Below, piece after piece: positions 51,529-60,975 of a DNA stretch of 64,000 nt. The notes beneath the pieces are model-generated. The model ran no database searches. It was not told the origin of the DNA and worked only from the letters and a program-made list of their open reading frames with translations. Positions within the stretch are counted from its first letter, which is position 1, and every line of letters starts with the position of its first letter. A program made the translations under genes and the position numbers. The DNA lies in assembly GCF_000312525.1 (NCBI RefSeq), contig NZ_HE997451.1:189803-253802 (forward strand), given 5' to 3'. The DNA comes from Bartonella florencae (lineage in GTDB: Bacteria; Pseudomonadota; Alphaproteobacteria; Rhizobiales; Rhizobiaceae).

Positions 51529-53738
51529 TAGTTTATAACCGTTCTATCAGCACTGCTATTCAAAAGAATGCCAATAAAATTGAAGAATTTTGTGTGGTCT
51601 TCTTTGGTTATTAAGCGTTTCTTTTCTGCTTCATGAAACTTCTTAATTAATTCAACAGCTTTTTCCCTTGCTAACCCAAAATCTCCTTTTTCCCGCGCTG
51701 TTATAAGCGCTACAATATCTCTCTCAGTATCTTTATGGACGCTTGAGAATTTGCGTCCAAATTTCCCTAAGAAATTTTTTACAACTGCCTTGATGAAAGC
51801 AATTTTTCCTATACCCATAGTCTGTTGTGCCCCCCTTTCTTCCACTTCACCTATATGGTTTGGCAATCGTGCAAAAAGCTTTGTTCTTTCCACTTCTGGT
51901 CGCAACACTTTCATAAGCTGTTTTGCTTTATCCTCACCAAAAATATGCTGTAATTTTTCTTGACCATTTTTTGTGTCAAACAAACTCAAAAGACTGTGGT
52001 CAAAATTCTGTGCATTACCTGCGGCATCTTCTATTTGTGAGCGCAAACCTTTTTGAAAAGCCTCTTTTTCCATCACCCCCAAATCCGAAAGTTGACTTTT
52101 GATTGTATCGAGATTAACGCTCTTCTTCAGCGCTTGCTCTCCCTGCTCGAGGGCATTACCGATAGTACGCTCGTCATAATAAATTTTCCGTGCCTTAATA
52201 TATTCTGGAGATGATGTATCCAAAACGTCCAGAATGCGTTGTTTGAAATCAGTCAAATCTCGAGCATATCCCCATTTTCCTTTGATACGTGCAGAATTAA
52301 TTTGATCATCCAAAACCTCTTTCATCTTATGTAAAATTCGCATATTCAGCTTTGGATATCCATTGCTCCCTATAACTGTTGCATCTGCTTCATTTGGCAT
52401 TTGTGCAATTGCTTTTTTATAGGCTTTTTGGAATGCGGGGGTTTCTTGCAACCGCGATAAATCTTCACGAACAGCATTAGAAATAGGAGAAGCTTTCGCA
52501 CTCTCATAAAATGGTTCAGCCTTTTTCTGTGCTTGTTTGATAATCTCTTGCTTTAAATTGAGCGTATCTACTTTTGGACCCATCACATCTGTCAACGCAT
52601 CCTTTACCCGCAGTGCACTCGCATCTTGTCTTTCATTCAAACGATTACTTATGAGTGAATAGGTATCGTGATCTTTTTTTGCTGCCTTAAAAGCTCTCGT
52701 AGCAAGACCATCATGAAGATCAATAATCATTGAATCAGGACCACGCTGTTTTAATGCTCTCTCAAGCTTATCAACACCTTCGTCCCCTAAAGTACGACTT
52801 ACATCTCTAAGCGCTCTATCGCTTATTTGAAATGCCTCTTTTTCTGGCATTTGCGCTGCTTTTGCCGCCATTTCAGCTGGACTTATAGGTCCTCTCAATG
52901 CTGCTTTAAGTGATTTTATCATAAAAGGTGTTACTTTTGATACACCACTTGCAACAAATGGCGTTGCAGCACCTAGCCCTGCACCAAATCCAGCAGACAC
53001 TAAAGTATCTCCAAGCCCCTCCCCCTCACCACTACCCGCTATCCCCCCATAAATGGCTCCGGTTTTTGCTGCACGCCCCAAGCTAAATTTTGCCGCCTCT
53101 TTGCTTGCAGCGACTTTCATTGCTGCTTCACCTGCCGCCTTTGCCGCTGTTCGTTCTGCACCCTCTGCTAAAGCAGATTGTGCCGCCCTTTCTCCTGCTG
53201 CTAAAGCTTTACTGGTTATTTGTGCTCCTGCAACACCAGCTCTACCTCCCAGCACAACATCAGCTCCAATTGCCGCACGAGCCGCCGTCGCCGCAGTAGC
53301 TCCTCCCGCAGGAGGAAAGAGCGCAGAAGCAATTATGGGTGCCGCAGCACCCGTTAAATTCCCAGCAAGAGATAAATAAAAATGATCTCGGTTCGCTGCT
53401 CTTTGATAATCACGCCATCGTTTGGTTACTTCATTATACTTTTTGACCGCATCTTTATCTCCCATCCAATAATCAATAGGTCCTGCTTCTAATATTCCCG
53501 CTAGTTCATCATCATACCCCATGGTTAACCCGTGAAGAGCTCCCCATCCAAAAGCACCCGCTGCACTTGGATGTGGACCATCTTCTTCTGTTGCACCATT
53601 GTTACCTGTAACAGAACCACTTAGCCTTTCCTTATTCTTCGAGAAAAGCTCTTGCAGCTGTTCTGGTGTATAATCACTCACATGCCCTATGACTCTTGTG
53701 TTTTTACGATTAATAAGAGGAGGAATTACTTCAGCCAT
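51528..53738 (-). CDS. Large phage structural protein, probable DNA-ejection protein
   Basis: A protein of about 736 residues from the ATG at 53738 (a longer frame from 53786 overlaps the previous gene more). It has a hydrophobic, Ala/Gly-rich stretch at about 115-285 (AAPIIASALFPPAGGATAAT and SAGFGAGLGAATPFVASGV), then a long charged helical region. This resembles the large ejected proteins of podoviruses that form a channel across the membrane. No catalytic motif was seen. Confidence 0.6.
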   Translation of the reverse strand: MAEVIPPLINRKNTRVIGHVSDYTPEQLQELFSKNKERLSGSVTGNNGATEEDGPHPSAAGAFGWGALHGLTMGYDDELAGILEAGPIDYWMGDKDAVKKYNEVTKRWRDYQRAANRDHFYLSLAGNLTGAAAPIIASALFPPAGGATAATAARAAIGADVVLGGRAGVAGAQITSKALAAGERAAQSALAEGAERTAAKAAGEAAMKVAASKEAAKFSLGRAAKTGAIYGGIAGSGEGEGLGDTLVSAGFGAGLGAATPFVASGVSKVTPFMIKSLKAALRGPISPAEMAAKAAQMPEKEAFQISDRALRDVSRTLGDEGVDKLERALKQRGPDSMIIDLHDGLATRAFKAAKKDHDTYSLISNRLNERQDASALRVKDALTDVMGPKVDTLNLKQEIIKQAQKKAEPFYESAKASPISNAVREDLSRLQETPAFQKAYKKAIAQMPNEADATVIGSNGYPKLNMRILHKMKEVLDDQINSARIKGKWGYARDLTDFKQRILDVLDTSSPEYIKARKIYYDERTIGNALEQGEQALKKSVNLDTIKSQLSDLGVMEKEAFQKGLRSQIEDAAGNAQNFDHSLLSLFDTKNGQEKLQHIFGEDKAKQLMKVLRPEVERTKLFARLPNHIGEVEERGAQQTMGIGKIAFIKAVVKNFLGKFGRKFSSVHKDTERDIVALITAREKGDFGLAREKAVELIKKFHEAEKKRLITKEDHTKFFNFIGILLNSSADRTVIN

Positions 53739-55554
53739 TGGTTTGTTTCTCCTTAATGCGTCCATCACTATCAATAAACAATACACCTTCCGGTAATGCT
53801 TCTATCTGTTTTTCTAGTGAATCATTTGACTGTGCATTATTTCTCTTATAAGCATCTTCCCCATAAGCCTCTCGGACAAGTTCGCTTGTTGCCTCTGCAC
53901 CACCAAAAAGAATTGCGCGCGTTGCTGCATTGGATTTGTTGAAAGTATCAATAACTGTTTTTAAAGATTTCTTCATTTGCTCTGCAGAAAGATCTTGATA
54001 GAGTGCTGCTACAGAGTTTTGCAAGGTTTGCAATTCCATATTAGACAAGTTTCCAAAGCCAGATGCGCCATTTGGTGAGAATGCTTTTGCTTTTCTCAAG
54101 GCATCAATCCCAATATTCGCCTTTAATGAATCGAGCATATGCCCGAAATCTTTTGCCTTAGAATTAGGAAGGAACGATTCTATAGGACCAGTAAAACCAA
54201 CAACATGCGGGTGTTCCTCAACAATTTTTAGCAATTCTTTAGATGCCGAGAGTATACGATTTGACCTGTCTGCTGTTTCCAGAATTTGCATTTGTGTTTG
54301 TTGGTTTTTACGCTCCTCCTCCTTCTGTTCTTGAATTAATTTATGTTCTGCACCACTGCCTGCAATTGGCACCGCACGTATGCCACCAAGTGCTTTTTCA
54401 TCCTTAACATACATATAACCTGATTCAGGCTTTGACAGCATGCCATCGGTATTCCCCCCTAATCCAGAAGCAGTGGAACGTTGTCCCCCTTGGACAGGTA
54501 TAATTTTCCCTGTACTTGTTGAAATTTGGAAAGCCATATCCTCAGGCAATCCCTGCTCTGCCTTTTCTTCTGATGTCAATGTTCTATAGCCTTCTCGAGG
54601 GCTTAACGCGCTGCCTATGATTTTCATGGCAAGATCTGGATATTGTGTGAGTGCTTGCGCATCTTCATCGCTATATCCTTTAGAGCGTAAAAATTGCAAA
54701 GTTTGTCTATGTTGTGCGCGTTCCTTGTTGCCCTGCCGCATAAGGATAGATGCATTTGAAAAACTTTCTTGTGGTGTTTTTCCTAATGCAAGCCCCGCAA
54801 AAAAATCCATTAAATGCTCGGAAAATTCTGATTTTCTAAAACGCTCCCATAAGCTACTTGGGTCTGCATCTTTATGGATAAAATTTCCAACTGCGTTTAC
54901 ATAATCGGTTGCCTGTTCGGGCTTAGCATTTGCTTTTAAATGTTCTTCTTCTTGAATAGGCATATGAAAAAGTTTTTCTTCATTGACAGGGCTGCTCTCC
55001 TGCGGATTTTCTACCATAGATCTGTTGTTGATCTCTGTAATATAATCCTTCACATTTTTTTGCTGTCGCCCAGCTTCATCTCCACTAGACTGATCAATGT
55101 TCCCAACAAGTGAAGTTTGAGGAATCATTGATGCAACACCTCCCTGCTCTAAAAATTCATACTTTCCTCTCTCTGGCGCCTCTTGTATCTTAACAGTATC
55201 CTTTGAAACATCCGGCAAGGGAAGCATTTGGTGTTTTAAATCATCCGTAGACATAATCAATTCTGCTGGCGTTTTTTTCCCAACTTCTCCTCCTGTTTGA
55301 GAGCCACGAATAAGCCCACTAAAATCGACTTTTTCTGGCTTATTAAACTCATCGTTCGCATCAAAAGGATTTGTGCTAAAAGCAGCGCGTTCCAAAAAAC
55401 TGGGCTTGTATCGCCCTTCCAACGGTGTGCTTGGAGGCGTGGAATGTTTTTGAAAAAAATATTTAGGTAACTGAAAAAGACCCTGATGTATTAAAGGACG
55501 CAAAACTTTTGGATTCATAAATAGTGATAAAGTATTAAAGCTGTTTTGTTCCAT
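53731..55554 (-). CDS. Large phage protein of unknown function, probably virion-associated
   Basis: A protein of about 607 residues. The first half is polar and low-complexity, with many Gln, Glu and Pro; the second half (about 380-600) is helical. No known domain was recognised. It lies between the S74-chaperone protein and the large ejection-type protein, with which it overlaps by 8 bp. The start ATG at 55554 overlaps the stop of the previous gene. Confidence 0.6.
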   Translation of the reverse strand: MEQNSFNTLSLFMNPKVLRPLIHQGLFQLPKYFFQKHSTPPSTPLEGRYKPSFLERAAFSTNPFDANDEFNKPEKVDFSGLIRGSQTGGEVGKKTPAELIMSTDDLKHQMLPLPDVSKDTVKIQEAPERGKYEFLEQGGVASMIPQTSLVGNIDQSSGDEAGRQQKNVKDYITEINNRSMVENPQESSPVNEEKLFHMPIQEEEHLKANAKPEQATDYVNAVGNFIHKDADPSSLWERFRKSEFSEHLMDFFAGLALGKTPQESFSNASILMRQGNKERAQHRQTLQFLRSKGYSDEDAQALTQYPDLAMKIIGSALSPREGYRTLTSEEKAEQGLPEDMAFQISTSTGKIIPVQGGQRSTASGLGGNTDGMLSKPESGYMYVKDEKALGGIRAVPIAGSGAEHKLIQEQKEEERKNQQTQMQILETADRSNRILSASKELLKIVEEHPHVVGFTGPIESFLPNSKAKDFGHMLDSLKANIGIDALRKAKAFSPNGASGFGNLSNMELQTLQNSVAALYQDLSAEQMKKSLKTVIDTFNKSNAATRAILFGGAEATSELVREAYGEDAYKRNNAQSNDSLEKQIEALPEGVLFIDSDGRIKEKQTNG

Positions 55555-56609
55555 CACTTCACCCTTTCCATTTCAAATCCAAGCTTGCCATAATCAACAT
55601 GCAAAAATCCTGTGGTATTATGCAAAAAAACAGCTTTAGGATTTGTCTTCAAAACATCTTGTGCCATCACCCCGCGATAGCGCTCTGGGTAGCCCTTATA
55701 GTTGTATTCATAGAGTTTATAGCCATTTTTCTGCCCAGCTTCTGTGATGTTTTCCTTTGCCCGTCTATCGCTAAGCCCAGCAAAAGTACCCAGTATGGTT
55801 CCAACATTCCCAATAATTTGCCATGGATTAGGTTTTGGTTGCGGAGTAAACAGGGTCTGTTGTCCCGTTTGCATTCCGTAATTTCCAGCAGAAGCTGTAC
55901 CAGCTGCAAGCAACTTACTTAACTGATCCCAATCAAGATTATTCTGCTGTTCCCATTTTTGTCGCTCTTCGTCTAATTGTTGTTGATGATTGGCATCAAG
56001 CAAACCACCCCCAGCCAATGCATTGATATTTGCCTGACCTTGACCTTGAAAGAAGTTATTGGCGCCCGCCAACTGATTTTGATTTGCTTGATCAATGAGA
56101 CCATTGGCATTCATCATGTTGTTGACATCTTGGTTATATTGCTGTGATAAAGCTTGTGTTGCTATGCCCCCCAATTCATCTGCCAAAACGCCGGTATGTG
56201 CACCCGAACCATAACGCCCTGCACCCGCCAATGAACTATTAATAGAGTTTGTTGCCTTGTTTAATGCGTTTTGAAGTGCTTCATTAAAATAAGGATTGTT
56301 GCCTATCTGCTGCCCAGAAGCCATGTTTTTTAAATTTTGGCTGGTTGAATTTTGCCCTGTAGCTAATCCATTTAAGTAATTGTTATCATAGTTATGCGTA
56401 TTATTGGTAAGCCCATTAATCGCATTTTTTGTTTGATCACTTAAAGCTGCTACACGTTCACCATCATAAACGGCTTTTCCACTGCCTTGATTATAAAAAT
56501 TCATGGCATCTTGAGCTGCACGTTCAAAAATGCCCTTTGCCCATGCAGGCGGGGCATTTGTTTGCGTGGTATTTTGCGTCGTCTGAATTGGTTTTGAACT
56601 TTTTCCCAT
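55554..56609 (-). CDS. Phage protein with C-terminal S74 intramolecular chaperone domain
   Basis: A 351-residue protein. The N-terminal 250 residues are Asn/Gln/Ala-rich and helical, with no known domain. From about 282 the sequence LSDRRAKENI, YKLYEYNYKG, RYRGVMAQDVLKTNPKAVF and LHVDYGKLGFEM matches the S74 (endosialidase-type) chaperone. That domain helps trimers fold and cuts itself off at a Ser, here the Ser of LSDRR. Such domains are usually at the end of tail spikes; here the gene lies among ejection-type genes. Confidence 0.75.
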   Translation of the reverse strand: MGKSSKPIQTTQNTTQTNAPPAWAKGIFERAAQDAMNFYNQGSGKAVYDGERVAALSDQTKNAINGLTNNTHNYDNNYLNGLATGQNSTSQNLKNMASGQQIGNNPYFNEALQNALNKATNSINSSLAGAGRYGSGAHTGVLADELGGIATQALSQQYNQDVNNMMNANGLIDQANQNQLAGANNFFQGQGQANINALAGGGLLDANHQQQLDEERQKWEQQNNLDWDQLSKLLAAGTASAGNYGMQTGQQTLFTPQPKPNPWQIIGNVGTILGTFAGLSDRRAKENITEAGQKNGYKLYEYNYKGYPERYRGVMAQDVLKTNPKAVFLHNTTGFLHVDYGKLGFEMERVK

Positions 56610-56610
56610 A

Positions 56611-57039
56611 TTAAAGCTGCTTTCTATATTCTAAAAGATTAACAAAATAGCCATGCGATTTAAGGGATTTTTCCCACCCACGCCGACCGATAATGATAAG
56701 TTCTTTTGCCCCTTTTTCTTTGTAATACGCTTCAATTTGGGGAATAAGCTTCGTTAAGAGCGCTCCTCCTTTTCCCCCAAGCGTAACAATAACCGCCCGC
56801 AAAACTCCAGTGACAAGTTTCTGTAATTCTGTTGTGACATGTGCCACAAAGTTTTCCTGTTCATCCACAATAATCCAGAGAAGCTTATCTCCCTTCAAAA
56901 TATCATTTAAAATAATCTGTGGCGTATAATCATCAGGGAATTTTTTATGAAAATAAGATATTGATTTTATAACCTTATCCAAATAGGGCGCCATTTGTTC
57001 AGCACTCCATTTTTGCGTGTTATAAATTCTAAAATTCAT
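56611..57039 (-). CDS. Small phage protein with possible acetyltransferase-like fold
   Basis: A 142-residue protein. The layout WIIVDEQENFVAHVTTE, followed by VIVTLGGKGGALLTKLIPQI and a C-terminal GRRGWEKSLKSHGY, resembles phage proteins with a GNAT-like fold. The match is weak and the acetyl-CoA loop is not clear. It overlaps the gp10-like gene by 4 bp. Confidence 0.5.
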   Translation of the reverse strand: MNFRIYNTQKWSAEQMAPYLDKVIKSISYFHKKFPDDYTPQIILNDILKGDKLLWIIVDEQENFVAHVTTELQKLVTGVLRAVIVTLGGKGGALLTKLIPQIEAYYKEKGAKELIIIGRRGWEKSLKSHGYFVNLLEYRKQL

Positions 57040-58493
57040 CTTATACCTGCAGGTTTTAGTGTCACATCAAAGCCTGTTATATGAGTCCATGGTGTGCTTT
57101 CTGGTATTCTCAGTCGCAAAGCATGATAACGTGCTCGTGAGCGAATATTGTACATCCCGCTGCTATAGCCAGCATAACGTTCTTTTGCCCAATTTAATTG
57201 ATTTCTATCATCAATGATAAAAGCAGCCCCAACGCTTAAAAGACCATTTGTCGTATCTGCTTGAACAAAAGCCTCACTCATAAGATTAATCTGTCTGCCT
57301 GTATCGCCTACAGTTTGTGAAGCAATGACAGCCTCCATAGGAGAACCAGCAAAAAAACCAAACCTATTGTCTTCTGTAAACGCTCCCAACATTGGCGCCC
57401 CATTTTGCCACATTTTACTATCAAGAGAAGCGTGTAAATCTTTTAAGCATGCCTGTACTTCGTCTAAGCCTTCTAATGTATAACCTGCCGCAAAGAGGGA
57501 AAATAAGAGAAGTGTCTCGCCTTTAATGACGCTCCATATTTGCAGGAGCCAATCATAAACATAGATATTCATCCCCATAATATCGTCATTTATAGAAAAA
57601 TAAACACGTGAATAGACCGGATCAATACAAGCTTTCATCTCATCAATGGCAAAGTTATTGTAAAGCGTAAAAATAGTTTTATCGACTTTGCCAAAACCAA
57701 TAGGTAACATCTCACCTGCATTGTTGATTTGATAAAACCCATCATCAGAAACAAAAAAAGTATAGTCACCACGACTTGCAATTGCCGTGCTGCTTTTTGC
57801 TCCTATTTTGTCTTTTATTTTTACAAAACTAAATATTATTTTAGACCCTGGAACAAAGGTTGCATGATAAATGGCAGAACGCATAAAAATCAGTGGGTTG
57901 GTTGCTTGTGTTGCTCCTTGTATATATTCACCATCTGGAAAATCCTGATAATCGCAACTTTTCTCACCAACCTTCCAATGTGTCGCATCATTGAGACCTG
58001 ACCAGTGAACACGATTTGGCTTATCTGTTAATTTCATCAAACAGACAAAATCTCCCCAAATACGAACAAGTCCAGCACGCGGGGGATTACCCCTCAAATC
58101 GTCAAATCTTTCTGCTGTCTTTAATGCCAGTATTTGCGGTGTGTCATTGTTATTAACGGCAATGATGTAATCGCCAAAGACAGCAAAAGACCAAGGTGCC
58201 GTTTCATTGGCATGGTATTGTTCCCCAAGTTTGCTAACATCTTTCCACCCACGCGTGCTGTTATCATATTCGTAAAGTTTTGTTGATGTCCCTACAATAA
58301 TGCGCACACCACTCAATGACCGTACTGCATAGACCCCTAAAATGACATCCGGAAAAGCTTTTGAAACCGGTGCAACTTTGGGAACTGGAATATAGGAATT
58401 GGGTGCAGGTAAAACGTTGACGATCTCACGAGAATAACCGCTATTAATAAATGCAACATCTGGTCTAAATTCAGCAATAGGAATAAAAGTCAT
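57036..58493 (-). CDS. P22 gp10-like short-tail protein (packaged DNA stabilisation)
   Basis: A 485-residue protein with beta-strand-rich repeats such as VGTSTKLYEYD, WSFAVFGDYIIAVN and RIWGDFVCLM, consistent with a propeller. HWSGLNDATHW, with SDDGFYQI later, is typical of P22 gp10-like tail nozzle proteins, which plug the portal after packaging. Its place after a gp4-like adaptor supports this. The assignment is by layout and pattern and was not checked by search. Confidence 0.7.
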   Translation of the reverse strand: MTFIPIAEFRPDVAFINSGYSREIVNVLPAPNSYIPVPKVAPVSKAFPDVILGVYAVRSLSGVRIIVGTSTKLYEYDNSTRGWKDVSKLGEQYHANETAPWSFAVFGDYIIAVNNNDTPQILALKTAERFDDLRGNPPRAGLVRIWGDFVCLMKLTDKPNRVHWSGLNDATHWKVGEKSCDYQDFPDGEYIQGATQATNPLIFMRSAIYHATFVPGSKIIFSFVKIKDKIGAKSSTAIASRGDYTFFVSDDGFYQINNAGEMLPIGFGKVDKTIFTLYNNFAIDEMKACIDPVYSRVYFSINDDIMGMNIYVYDWLLQIWSVIKGETLLLFSLFAAGYTLEGLDEVQACLKDLHASLDSKMWQNGAPMLGAFTEDNRFGFFAGSPMEAVIASQTVGDTGRQINLMSEAFVQADTTNGLLSVGAAFIIDDRNQLNWAKERYAGYSSGMYNIRSRARYHALRLRIPESTPWTHITGFDVTLKPAGIR

Positions 58494-59191
58494 CAGAAAT
58501 CCGTATGTTGAATTTTCAATAAATTCTTGCGCCGTGAAGTTTCGATTTGAAGCGCATCGAGTTGCTCTTGAAACATAGCAAAAGCTGCCGCAGCCATCTG
58601 TGGTTCTTTAATAATGTTCGTATAAATTTCATATTTTGCACGTGTTTTGATCAGTTCATAGGCTTCCAAAAACCATATTGAAGCTTCTTGTGCACTTTCA
58701 ATATCTTTTATTCTGATAGGATCAAGAAGTAGCCTAATAGAATAGATACGGTCTGGAGTTGGATACAAAATAAGCTTCTGTTCAAAATAACTGTATCGCG
58801 TGGGCATACCATGATAAGAGTCATCCTCAAGGTTCTCAATCACGAGTGGATCTGTATGCAAAAGCTTTGATTTGCTGTGATTATCCTCATAAATGTAAGC
58901 ATCAACAATGCGAACAGCAGTCGGAATAATTGGATTTTCATCGGCTCCATAACGACTTTTCCCTTTGAGAGTGTTCAAAACAACTTCACGACTTTCATTA
59001 AAATAAAAAGGCAATCGTTCACAAAACCGAATAGCTGAAAATATCGCCTTTTGGACTTGATCAATATATTCATCTGTTTGATCATCTATTTCATCCTGAA
59101 TATCATTCACCATCTGAATGAAATTTTTGTCATGAGGAACAATGGTCTGTTTGTCTCCAATCGGACCACCTGTCTGTACTATTATCGTCAT
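58493..59191 (-). CDS. Head-tail adaptor, P22 gp4-like
   Basis: A protein of about 232 residues. The frame is open further upstream (to 59248), but GGAAG lies just before the ATG at 59191. The body is alpha-helical (QMVNDIQDEIDDQTDEYIDQ), with RFCERLPFYFNE and YPTPDRIYSIRLLLDP. These features fit the adaptor family that joins portal and tail in short-tailed phages. It shares its last base with the next gene's start. Confidence 0.65.
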   Translation of the reverse strand: MTIIVQTGGPIGDKQTIVPHDKNFIQMVNDIQDEIDDQTDEYIDQVQKAIFSAIRFCERLPFYFNESREVVLNTLKGKSRYGADENPIIPTAVRIVDAYIYEDNHSKSKLLHTDPLVIENLEDDSYHGMPTRYSYFEQKLILYPTPDRIYSIRLLLDPIRIKDIESAQEASIWFLEAYELIKTRAKYEIYTNIIKEPQMAAAAFAMFQEQLDALQIETSRRKNLLKIQHTDF

Positions 59192-59265
59192 ATTACTTTC
59201 TTCCAAATGTCTTGGGGCATCTTGTGTGGGAGGGGGGGACGCAAGCAATACGCCCCCTTGCGCCT

Positions 59266-59715
59266 TTAACGATTGGTGTAAAACTCAACAATCACCTCAG
59301 CATCACCTTTGGTGCTTTTCTTGTCTCGTGTCATATAAATTGTATTTTCAGCTTCTAATGGAACATCCCGTATCTCCATAGGGAGGTAAAGATTGCCATC
59401 GGTAGATTGCGTAAGACCCACATCTCCATAATCATTACCATGAGGCTCTTTTCCAAATGTAGCTGTTACATCTTCAAAATCCTCCATAGTATAAGCTGTA
59501 ATGCTTTTTATAAAAGCCCCTCGGGGGAGAACACCAATTTTCGTTATCAACCCTTGATCTGTACATTTAATACGCGAGCGTAAAAAACTAACCTGCTGCG
59601 TACAATTGTTGCGTCCTTGTAAAATAGGTGGCAATCCCTCATCGGTCATGCCAATAGTCTCAACAGGTTCAACAGTTTCATCAGGTTGCTGTGTAATTAG
59701 CGATTTTTCTGCCAT
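59266..59715 (-). CDS. Small phage head-region protein
   Basis: A protein of about 149 residues from the ATG at 59715, which is better spaced from AGGA than the ATG three codons upstream. It is beta-rich (GLITKIGVLPRGAFIKSI, GDAEVIVEFYT) with an acidic N-terminus. It comes right after the capsid gene, where decoration or head-completion proteins are common. No family was recognised. Confidence 0.55.
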   Translation of the reverse strand: MAEKSLITQQPDETVEPVETIGMTDEGLPPILQGRNNCTQQVSFLRSRIKCTDQGLITKIGVLPRGAFIKSITAYTMEDFEDVTATFGKEPHGNDYGDVGLTQSTDGNLYLPMEIRDVPLEAENTIYMTRDKKSTKGDAEVIVEFYTNR

Positions 59716-59735
59716 AATTGTCATCCTTTAATAAT

Positions 59736-60878
59736 TTAGCTTGCTTCGGCAAAAGAAGGGATAACAATCGTGCCAAAATCTTGTCCCCCTTGATCAGAGT
59801 GCGGCAAGGTATAGCGTGACTTTTTCATACCGATAATGGTCTTTGCAGCCAAACCAAATTCACGTTGATAATCAAACAATTCTTCAACAAGTTTATAGCG
59901 TGTTCCCCCTTTTCCATTTCCTCCTGTTTCTCCATTGCCAACGCGCCCATAAGCCATGATGATACTTTGCGCACCAAGCAAAACAGCACGACGAACAGAG
60001 GGAACAGGCTCCCCTGTCTTTGAATTAACACCATTGGGGACATGTTCAGCTTCACGCAAAATGACACCGTTATACATCCCCAAAGAACCATTAAAAATTG
60101 GGTTCTTAGCTCCAGAGCCATCATAAGCTGCCTTGGTAATGTCTAACCATTGCCCGCTCTTGGTATTGGTACGCAATTGGGTTACTTGTGTTGGGTGGAG
60201 ATACATCACATAAGCCGATTTTCCATCAACACGAACCGGACGCAAACGTGGATTTGCAAGTTTTGCGCGTTCAACAGCTTTATCTATAAGATCTAAGGTA
60301 AAAACATCCTCTTTTGTAAGCTCTTCATCTGTTTTTTTCTTATTGGCACGAATAACACGCAATTTGCTTGGTTCTAAGGGTGCATTAAAGCCATAATGCA
60401 CCGGTTTAAGCGTTATGGTGCGTCCTTCAAAGTGAATCCATGGTGCGCTATAACCTGCTGCCTGAATGAAGAACATTAAGCTTAAACGGTCTGCATACCA
60501 ATCAACCAACCCATCTTTTGCTTCCTTACGCAAATTAAAGGGAACACGTTGTTGATCAATAGAGCCTTCATATTTGATGCGCACAGCATGAGTAAGCTCG
60601 TTGATGAGCACCTTTTCATTCATAAATTGGAGGGCTTCTTCATTGCCTTCCAGCGTTTGTCCTTCGCTAACGCCATCCCCCATAAGTTGGACGCGTAATC
60701 CACTCGTAACGGAGTCACCAGCGGATTTCCCTAACACATCCAACACTTGGATAATGCTGTTTTTGCTCTCCCCCATCAGCGGTGCAATGGGCAACGCTTT
60801 TGAGGTCTCTGTGTTTAGCATCTTAGCCCAAACGCCAACGGCTAATGGGTCATTGAGCTTTACTTCTGTTACTGCCAT
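59736..60878 (-). CDS. Major capsid protein, N4-gp56 family
   Basis: A protein of about 380 residues. The ATG at 60878 gives the family N-terminus, AVTEVKLNDPLAVGVWAKML; the frame extends 20 codons further upstream. Diagnostic blocks are GLRVQLMGDGVSEGQTLEGNE, in parts GLRVQLMGDG and GQTLEGNEEAL. Others are QRVPFNLRKEAKDGLVDWYADR and YVMYLHPTQVTQLRT. This family is known from N4, Stx phages of the 933W type and many prophages. The scaffold gene is next upstream. Confidence 0.88.
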   Translation of the reverse strand: MAVTEVKLNDPLAVGVWAKMLNTETSKALPIAPLMGESKNSIIQVLDVLGKSAGDSVTSGLRVQLMGDGVSEGQTLEGNEEALQFMNEKVLINELTHAVRIKYEGSIDQQRVPFNLRKEAKDGLVDWYADRLSLMFFIQAAGYSAPWIHFEGRTITLKPVHYGFNAPLEPSKLRVIRANKKKTDEELTKEDVFTLDLIDKAVERAKLANPRLRPVRVDGKSAYVMYLHPTQVTQLRTNTKSGQWLDITKAAYDGSGAKNPIFNGSLGMYNGVILREAEHVPNGVNSKTGEPVPSVRRAVLLGAQSIIMAYGRVGNGETGGNGKGGTRYKLVEELFDYQREFGLAAKTIIGMKKSRYTLPHSDQGGQDFGTIVIPSFAEAS

Positions 60879-60975
60879 TTCAATCAATGCCTTTCTTGGT
60901 TTTAAAACTCGCCTTGCGGCTCCCCCAAACGATAACAATCACTTGGTTCTCTCTGTCGCGCCATTGCGCACATCT

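Noticed and set aside
53053-53379. 108-codon Ala/Pro-rich plus-strand ORF
   Set aside because: It is the shadow of the Ala/Gly-rich stretch of the large phage protein on the other strand.
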